Shown here: positions 58,538 through 64,000 of the stretch, in pieces
Position numbering within the stretch: position 1 is the stretch's first letter
Layout of the letters: each line of letters starts with the position of its first letter
Assembly (NCBI RefSeq): GCF_021298855.1
Contig: NZ_JAJTHI010000032.1
Span: 1-64,000 of the forward strand
Direction of reading: 5' to 3'
Source of the DNA: Gemmatimonas sp.
Lineage (GTDB): Bacteria > Gemmatimonadota > Gemmatimonadetes > Gemmatimonadales > Gemmatimonadaceae
DNA: 64,000 nt
Made by a program: the position numbers and the translations under genes
Notes under the pieces: model-generated
What the model saw: the letters and a program-made list of their open reading frames with translations, nothing else
What the model was told of the DNA's origin: nothing
Databases searched by the model: none

Positions 58538-60381
58538 CGGACGGGCGACGCGTATGCGGCCACCTGCTCGTGGCCGCCCTGCTGCTGTTGCCGACCATGG
58601 CGGCGGCGCAGGCGCCGGTGGTGAGCAAGGTGGAACCGCCCAACTGGTGGGCGAACCACAGCATCAACCCCGTGCGGCTGCTCATTCGCGGCGCCAACCT
58701 CGCGGGGGCGCGCGTCACGTGCCCGCGGCTCGCCTGCGGAGCCGTCGCGGTCAACGCGGCCGGGACGTATGCCTTCGTGGACGTGCGCATTGCGCCGACC
58801 GCCCGCCCGGGTGACTACCCGCTCACGCTGCGCACGGCGCAGGGCACGGCACGGATCCCGTTCACGATCTCGCCGCAACTGCCGGTGATGGGCCGCTTTC
58901 AGGGCTTCGGCCCTGATGATGTGGTGTATCTGCTCATGCCGGATCGCTTCGCGAACGGCGACACCACCAACGACCGCACGCCCAAGTCCCCGGCGATCCT
59001 CGATCGCGGCAAGCCGCGCTTCTATCACGGCGGTGACCTGGCGGGTGTGCGTGAGAAGCTGCCCTATCTCCAGCAGCTCGGCATCACGGCGATCTGGATG
59101 AACCCCATCTACGACAACAACGACGGGGTCGATACGCTCGAGGTGTACGACCGGCAGCCGACTACCGGATACCACGGTTACGGCGCGACCGACTTCTACG
59201 CGGTGGACGAGCACCTCGGCACGATGGCCGAGTTCAAGGCGCTGGTGGACGACGCGCACAAGGCGGGGATCAAGGTCATCCTCGACATGGTGGCCAATCA
59301 CAGCGGCCCGTATCACCCGTGGGTGAAGGATGCCCCCACGCCCACGTGGTACCACGGCACGCAGGCGAAACATCCGAACAACACGTGGCAGACGTGGACG
59401 CTCGCCAACGCCTACGCGCACGACTCGCTGCGGCGCGCCACGCTGGACGGGTGGTTCATCAACATTCTGCCGGACTTCAACCAGGACGATCCGGAGGTGG
59501 CCCGCTATCTCATCCAGAACACGCTCTGGTGGGTGGGGATGAGCGGCATGGATGGGATTCGCCAGGACACGTGGCCGTATGTGCCGGTCCGCTTCTGGCG
59601 CGACTGGATGACGGCCATCAAGCGGCAGTATCCGACGCTGCGGGTGGTCGGTGAAGTGTTCGATGGCGATCCGGCGATGATCCGGTTTTTCGAAGGCTCG
59701 AACCCCACGCACGAGGGGGTCAAGACCGGCGTGGACTATCTGTTCGACTTCCCGCTGTATTACCCCATCCGCGACGCGTTCATTGGTGGCAAGCCGATCA
59801 GGGCCGTCGCGCAGATGCTCATGCGGGACCACCTCTATGATCGACCCGACGCACTCATGCCGTTCCTGGGCTTGCACGACGTGTCGCGGTTCATGGGGGA
59901 ACAAGGCGCGACCATCGAGGGGCTCAAGCTGGCATTCACCACGGTGCTGACCACGCGGGGCACCCCGCTCGTGTACTACGGCGATGAAATCGCCATTCCG
60001 GGAGGGCCGGATCCGGACAACCGCCGGGATTTCCCGGGTGGGTGGCGCAGCGACACGGTGAATGCGTTCGACGCCGCCGGTCGGACCCCGCCGCAGCAGG
60101 CGGTGTGGCGGCACGTCAATACCCTGCTGCGTACGCGTGCAGCGCAGCCGGATCTGCGCCGCGCCCGCACCGAGCACCTGGTCGTGACCGACCAGCAGTT
60201 CGTCTATCGTCGCGGACGCGTCGTGGTGGCCATGAACAACGATACCACCGCCGCGACCGTCGTCGTGCCGTCGGTCGTGCGTGGCACCGACGTGTTGCGC
60301 GCCTGTCCGCCGCCGGTGGTGGCGAATGGCCAGACGACATTCCGCCTGCTGGCTCGCAGCAGCTGCGTGTTCACGCCCTGA
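58534..60381 (+). CDS. Secreted GH13 alpha-amylase-family enzyme (cyclomaltodextrinase/neopullulanase-like)
   Basis: N-terminal 'VSKVEPPNWWANHSINPVRLLIRGANL' (Cyc-maltodext_N-like), 'VILDMVANHSG', 'GMDGIRQDTWPYV', 'VVGEVFDGDP', 'FLGLHDVSRF'. GTG start, 4-nt overlap with the preceding gene. Confidence 0.93.
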   Translation: MTDGRRVCGHLLVAALLLLPTMAAAQAPVVSKVEPPNWWANHSINPVRLLIRGANLAGARVTCPRLACGAVAVNAAGTYAFVDVRIAPTARPGDYPLTLRTAQGTARIPFTISPQLPVMGRFQGFGPDDVVYLLMPDRFANGDTTNDRTPKSPAILDRGKPRFYHGGDLAGVREKLPYLQQLGITAIWMNPIYDNNDGVDTLEVYDRQPTTGYHGYGATDFYAVDEHLGTMAEFKALVDDAHKAGIKVILDMVANHSGPYHPWVKDAPTPTWYHGTQAKHPNNTWQTWTLANAYAHDSLRRATLDGWFINILPDFNQDDPEVARYLIQNTLWWVGMSGMDGIRQDTWPYVPVRFWRDWMTAIKRQYPTLRVVGEVFDGDPAMIRFFEGSNPTHEGVKTGVDYLFDFPLYYPIRDAFIGGKPIRAVAQMLMRDHLYDRPDALMPFLGLHDVSRFMGEQGATIEGLKLAFTTVLTTRGTPLVYYGDEIAIPGGPDPDNRRDFPGGWRSDTVNAFDAAGRTPPQQAVWRHVNTLLRTRAAQPDLRRARTEHLVVTDQQFVYRRGRVVVAMNNDTTAATVVVPSVVRGTDVLRACPPPVVANGQTTFRLLARSSCVFTP

Positions 60382-60405
60382 TCGCCTGACATCCCGAGGC
60401 CACGG

Positions 60406-60678
60406 TCAGGACGCGCCCGGCGACTCCGCGTCGGGCGCTTCGTATGCCCAGTTCATGATCATCGAGACGACCCAACCGATCATCGTCCACCCGGTGAGCA
60501 CGTTCACCGCAATGATCTTCCACTTGCGCCGCTTGCCCCCGGCCAGCGCCAGCATGCTGGGCAGGAAGTAGAGGAGCACCAGAGCCACGATGATGACGGC
60601 ACCCTTGGGCAAGCCGCCGCCGGTATAGCGCGTTGGCGGCTCGGCACGCTGCAACAGCGAAAGCAGGGGGATGAGCAT
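60406..60678 (-). CDS. Small membrane protein of the superinfection-immunity (T4 Imm-like) family
   Basis: 'AVIIVALVLLYFLPSMLALAGGKRRKWKIIAVNVLTGWTMIGWVVSMIMNWA': two TM helices with the 'N.L.GWT.IGWV' signature. Confidence 0.75.
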   Translation of the reverse strand: MLIPLLSLLQRAEPPTRYTGGGLPKGAVIIVALVLLYFLPSMLALAGGKRRKWKIIAVNVLTGWTMIGWVVSMIMNWAYEAPDAESPGAS

Positions 60679-60856
60679 GCCGGCAATCTAGCGCACGACG
60701 CTTCGACCGATCCGCAGCCGCCGGACTCCCGGCAACAGGTCCACCACGCGACGCCGTCCCGTTCCGCCACAGGGACCGGTCAGTCGCGGAGTGGACGCGC
60801 GCGGGGTAACGGTGCGATTTTTCCCTGTTCCTTTTCTCTCTTTCTCCGGAGCCCGC

Positions 60857-61573
60857 ATGTCGTCTCACGCGCGCCGCACGTTTCTCAGGCAGGCCGGTCT
60901 CACCGCCGCATCGCTGATGGCGCTGCCCGGCGCGGCACACGCCGCGCCTCCTTCCCGTGACGGGGTGCCCGCCAGCACGCTCCTGTCGGCGGCGGCGGAA
61001 TGGGACGAGCTGCAGCAGGCCGAGCCGTGGGACGTGTCGTGGCCGAAGAAGCTCACCGGCAAGCACAAGGCGATGTTCGACGTGCCGGAGGTCGAGGGAG
61101 GCGTGGGCGTGTTGCGGGCCGGCATCTGGCAGCGGCAGTACACCGACGTCCTCAAGACACTGCCAGGTGACCTGTCCACGGTGATCGTCGTGCGGCACAA
61201 CGGCATCTTCCTGGGGATGAACCAGGAGTTCTGGACGACCTATCAGGTGGGGAAGGCGGAAAAGCTGAAGGGGGACGACGGCAAGACGCTCAAGCACAAT
61301 CCGGTGTTGCCGGCTCCCGGGCAGGATGCGCCCGCGTCCATGCGCGCGCTCATGCTGGACAAGCAGATCGAGAACGGGGCCATCGTGCTGGGGTGCGGCC
61401 TGGCCTACCGGAGCGTGGTGGGGATGATTCAGCAGCGGGACAAGCTCGACGCGGCCGAGGCGCGCAAGAAGGCCAACAGCATGCTGGTGCCGGGGGTGAT
61501 CATGCAACCCAGCGGCATCTTCGCCAACGTGATGGCCGAAGAAGCTGGCTGCGCGTTCGTCTACGCCGTGTGA
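60857..61573 (+). CDS. Tat-exported protein of unknown function (DsrE-like fold possible)
   Basis: Twin-arginine leader 'MSSHARRTFLRQAGLTAASLMALPGAAHA'. Confidence 0.75.
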   Translation: MSSHARRTFLRQAGLTAASLMALPGAAHAAPPSRDGVPASTLLSAAAEWDELQQAEPWDVSWPKKLTGKHKAMFDVPEVEGGVGVLRAGIWQRQYTDVLKTLPGDLSTVIVVRHNGIFLGMNQEFWTTYQVGKAEKLKGDDGKTLKHNPVLPAPGQDAPASMRALMLDKQIENGAIVLGCGLAYRSVVGMIQQRDKLDAAEARKKANSMLVPGVIMQPSGIFANVMAEEAGCAFVYAV

Positions 61574-61591
61574 CTTGCGCATGAGAAGACG

Positions 61592-61625
61592 AAGCGGTCA
61601 GGCTCCATGCGGGGCCTGACCGCTT
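61592..61625. terminator. Bidirectional hairpin between convergent genes
   Basis: AAGCGGTCAGGC ... GCCTGACCGCTT, 12-bp perfect stem with 10-nt loop. Confidence 0.65.
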
Positions 61626-61649
61626 TGTCGTACCGACGAACCCGCCTGG

Positions 61650-63047
61650 TCAGACCGCGTCGCTGAGGCTCGAGAAGGTGAAATCGCGCACCTTGATGGC
61701 CGGCATGAACACCGCACCGCCGGCGCCGAGGTTTTCGCTGGCGTTGATCCGGACCGAGGGCCCCATCGCTTCCAGGTTGTTCAGGAAGAAGATGGGGCTT
61801 TCGTTGTAACGGAAGTTCTTGATCGGGCGCGTCACCTTGCCGTTCTCGATCAGGAAGGTGCCGTCGCGCGTGAGGCCGGTGTACAGGATCGTGCGCGCAT
61901 CCACCGGCCGGATGTACCAGAAGCGCGTGACCAGCACACCGCGTTCGGTGCTCTTGACCATGTCGGCCACACTCGAGGTGCCGCCCATCATGCGCAACGA
62001 TCGGCCGGCACCGCGAAACCCGCCGCCGCCGGCTCGTGTGGGCTGCACCCCCTGCTTCTGCGCCCAGTAGCGGTCGTAGTTGAGGTTCTTCACCACGCCG
62101 TTCTCGATCCACACGACCTTCTGCAGCGGCATGCCGTCGTCGTCGAAGCCACCGCCGGTGCTCGGGTTGTCGTCGGGATCGGAGAGCAGCGTGACGCGTT
62201 CATCCACCACCTTGAGCCCGATCTTGTTGCCGCCGCCGGGCTTGGTGAAGAATGACCGCCCTTCGTCGGCCGCACGTGCCTGCATGGCCCCGGCGATGAG
62301 CTGCACGAGATTGCCGGTGGCCGTGGGCTCGAGGATCGTGGTATAGCGACCGGGCTCGATCGCCACCGGACTGCGCGAGTCACGTGCCTTCTGCACGGCC
62401 GTGGCGGCGAGGGTGGCGGGATCGAGCTCGTCGAAGCTGTTGCCATCGCTGCATGCCCATCCCGAGCCGGTCCCGTCTGGTGAGCGCACCGTGCTGGTCA
62501 TGGTGACGCTGCTGCTCGAGTCGTAGGCGAACAGCCCCTTGCTGTTGGCCAGCGCGCTCGCGCCCGCACGGCACTCGATGAAGCCGGTGGCGATGAGTTC
62601 GTTCGTGCGGGCAAGCTCCGTCACGATCTTGGCCGCTGCCGCGCGCTCGGCCGGTGTGGGGAGCGACAGCACGCGCTCCTTGAGCGCCGGAAAGCTCTGC
62701 GCGCCCAGCTCCGGCATGCGCTCCGGATTGGGCGGGACGAGCTTGGCGATCTCGTACGCCTGTTTCGCGGCGGCGGCGAGCGACGCCTCGTCGAGGCGAT
62801 TGGTGTTCACGCTGGCCGCACGATTGCCGTCGTAGGCCGTGATGGTGACCTGCGTGTCGCTGTTCTCGCCCGAGGTGGTGACCTGATTGAGCGCGAAGCG
62901 CGTGTCGGCGCGTGCGCTGCTGTTGATGCTCACACGCGTTTCGGGCGCCGGCGAGTTCCTGAGCGCACGCTGCGCGATTTCCTGCGCCTCGGCACGCGAC
63001 AGGATCGTGGCTGGGGCGAAGAGTGAACGGGGGGCGAATTCGCTCAT
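61650..63047 (-). CDS. TldD/PmbA-family protein (TldE-like)
   Basis: 'ILSRAEAQEIAQRAL', 'VTITAYDGNRAASVNTNRLDEASLAAAAKQAYEIAKLVPPNPE', 'YTGLTRDGTFLIENGKVTRPIKNFRYNESP'. Confidence 0.85.
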   Translation of the reverse strand: MSEFAPRSLFAPATILSRAEAQEIAQRALRNSPAPETRVSINSSARADTRFALNQVTTSGENSDTQVTITAYDGNRAASVNTNRLDEASLAAAAKQAYEIAKLVPPNPERMPELGAQSFPALKERVLSLPTPAERAAAAKIVTELARTNELIATGFIECRAGASALANSKGLFAYDSSSSVTMTSTVRSPDGTGSGWACSDGNSFDELDPATLAATAVQKARDSRSPVAIEPGRYTTILEPTATGNLVQLIAGAMQARAADEGRSFFTKPGGGNKIGLKVVDERVTLLSDPDDNPSTGGGFDDDGMPLQKVVWIENGVVKNLNYDRYWAQKQGVQPTRAGGGGFRGAGRSLRMMGGTSSVADMVKSTERGVLVTRFWYIRPVDARTILYTGLTRDGTFLIENGKVTRPIKNFRYNESPIFFLNNLEAMGPSVRINASENLGAGGAVFMPAIKVRDFTFSSLSDAV

Positions 63048-64000
63048 GCCGTCCTCCCGGTGTTGATGATGTTGACCTGCTGGAAGAGCGACGGCACGCA
63101 GCCGTGGCTGACGGAGTTGGACTGGCCGGGCTGCCCCTTGGCGTCGCCGAACGCCCCGCCGAGGTGGTAGCTGCGCGGACCACCGATGGCCTTGAGCGAC
63201 TTCCAGAACTCCGGCGTGCGGAACTGGTATGCCACGTCCTTGAGCTGCCCCACGATCTTGCCGCCCTTCACCTCGTAGAACACCTGGCCGGCGAACTGGC
63301 CGTTGTAGCGCTGCTGGTCGATGGAGAAGGAGCCGTCGCCCACGATGGCGATCCCCTTGTCCATCTTCGCGATCATGCTCTCCCAGGTGTCGTCGTTGTT
63401 GCCGGGCACCATGCTCACGTTGGGCATGCGCTGGAACTGCACGTCGGCCCAGCTCTGGGCGTAGGAGCAGCCGTAGCTGCGCACGGGCTTGCCGATACTC
63501 CGGTAGTAGTCGGCCATCATGGTGGCCTGCTCGCGCGTGGTCTGATAGTCCACGAACACGCCGTTCTTGATGATGTCGAACTTGACCGGCTTCACCGCCT
63601 CGTCGTCCCAGCCGATGGCGCCGAGGGACCCCTTCTGTTCGCGGTCCCCGACGATGTTGAGCAGGTCGGTGCCGATCCGCAGCTTGCCCAGCACATCCTT
63701 GGGTGGGGCGATGAAGCTGGTGCCGGCGTAGTTGGCCTCGAAACCGAGCGCGCGATCGAGCTCGGTCGGGTGCGCGATGACTTCGTGCACCGTGAGCCAG
63801 AGATTGCTCGGATGCAGCAGCAGGTCGTAGCGCCCCGGTTCCACGGGCTTGGCACTCAGTTTCTGCACGGCGAGCTCGGCCCAGCGCGGCGCATGCTCGG
63901 CGAGCTTGCTGTTCACCACGTGCTCGTAGCCGAGACCCATCGGCGCGATCTCGTTGCCCTGTACCGACTGGAAGTCACGGAAGTCGGGGCTCACGGCCGT
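63044..64000 (-). CDS. TldD-family metallopeptidase, 5' end outside the window
   Basis: HExxxH 'LTVHEVIAHPTELDRALGFEANYAGTSF', 'GDGSFSIDQQRYNGQFAGQVFYEVKGGKIVGQLKDVAYQF'. 4-nt overlap with the TldE-like gene. The ORF is shorter than typical TldD and reaches the window edge. Confidence 0.85.
   Translation of the reverse strand, partial: TAVSPDFRDFQSVQGNEIAPMGLGYEHVVNSKLAEHAPRWAELAVQKLSAKPVEPGRYDLLLHPSNLWLTVHEVIAHPTELDRALGFEANYAGTSFIAPPKDVLGKLRIGTDLLNIVGDREQKGSLGAIGWDDEAVKPVKFDIIKNGVFVDYQTTREQATMMADYYRSIGKPVRSYGCSYAQSWADVQFQRMPNVSMVPGNNDDTWESMIAKMDKGIAIVGDGSFSIDQQRYNGQFAGQVFYEVKGGKIVGQLKDVAYQFRTPEFWKSLKAIGGPRSYHLGGAFGDAKGQPGQSNSVSHGCVPSLFQQVNIINTGRTA

Noticed and set aside
57373-60381. 1002-aa ORF ending in GH13
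   Set aside because: The upstream part is an alternative frame of the MFS gene. The GH13 start is better placed at the GTG at 58534.
60371-61582. 403-aa - ORF overlapping the Imm-like and Tat genes
   Set aside because: Mostly antisense of the Tat-leader gene with no recognisable protein pattern.
1-64000. tRNA, rRNA, CRISPR, IS or prophage elements
   Set aside because: No tRNA T-loop signatures in gaps, no regularly spaced repeats, no transposase, integrase or phage structural proteins in the ORF list.

Overview
64-kb window of high-GC, gene-dense bacterial chromosome. Gene content and style (Rho with a long RG-rich N-terminus, SusC/SusD in a high-GC background, many periplasmic TPR, Big2 and S9 proteins) suggest Gemmatimonadota, but that is inference. 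Assignments come from reading the supplied translations; no database search was run. About 43 protein-coding genes are supported. No rRNA, tRNA, CRISPR array, IS element or phage module was recognised. Main blocks: (1) rho, then convergent M20 peptidase / crcB / GT39 genes; (2) Big2-repeat lipoprotein, acyl-CoA dehydrogenase, NarL-type regulator, cydAB; (3) nadB-nadA-nadC, an unknown 313-aa gene, fahA; (4) a BMP/nucleoside-type ABC importer operon plus an MFS exporter; (5) a MacAB-like adaptor/permease/ATPase set; (6) S9 peptidase, NUDIX, VWA; (7) a large carbohydrate and unknown-function island at about 34.7-60.4 kb. Block 7 contains two related SLC45/GPH-like sugar transporters, a GH100-like enzyme, a uridine-kinase-like P-loop kinase, a SusC/SusD pair, a tightly coupled cassette (ASPIC/UnbV-VCBS lipoprotein, vanadium-haloperoxidase/PAP2-like lipoprotein, second ASPIC/UnbV-VCBS lipoprotein, SSS symporter, 71-aa membrane protein), and a divergent starch operon (unknown secreted protein, malQ, MFS, GH13). 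The SusCD-linked ASPIC/haloperoxidase/SSS cassette is the best candidate for an undescribed system. Twelve adjacent gene pairs overlap by exactly 4 nt.
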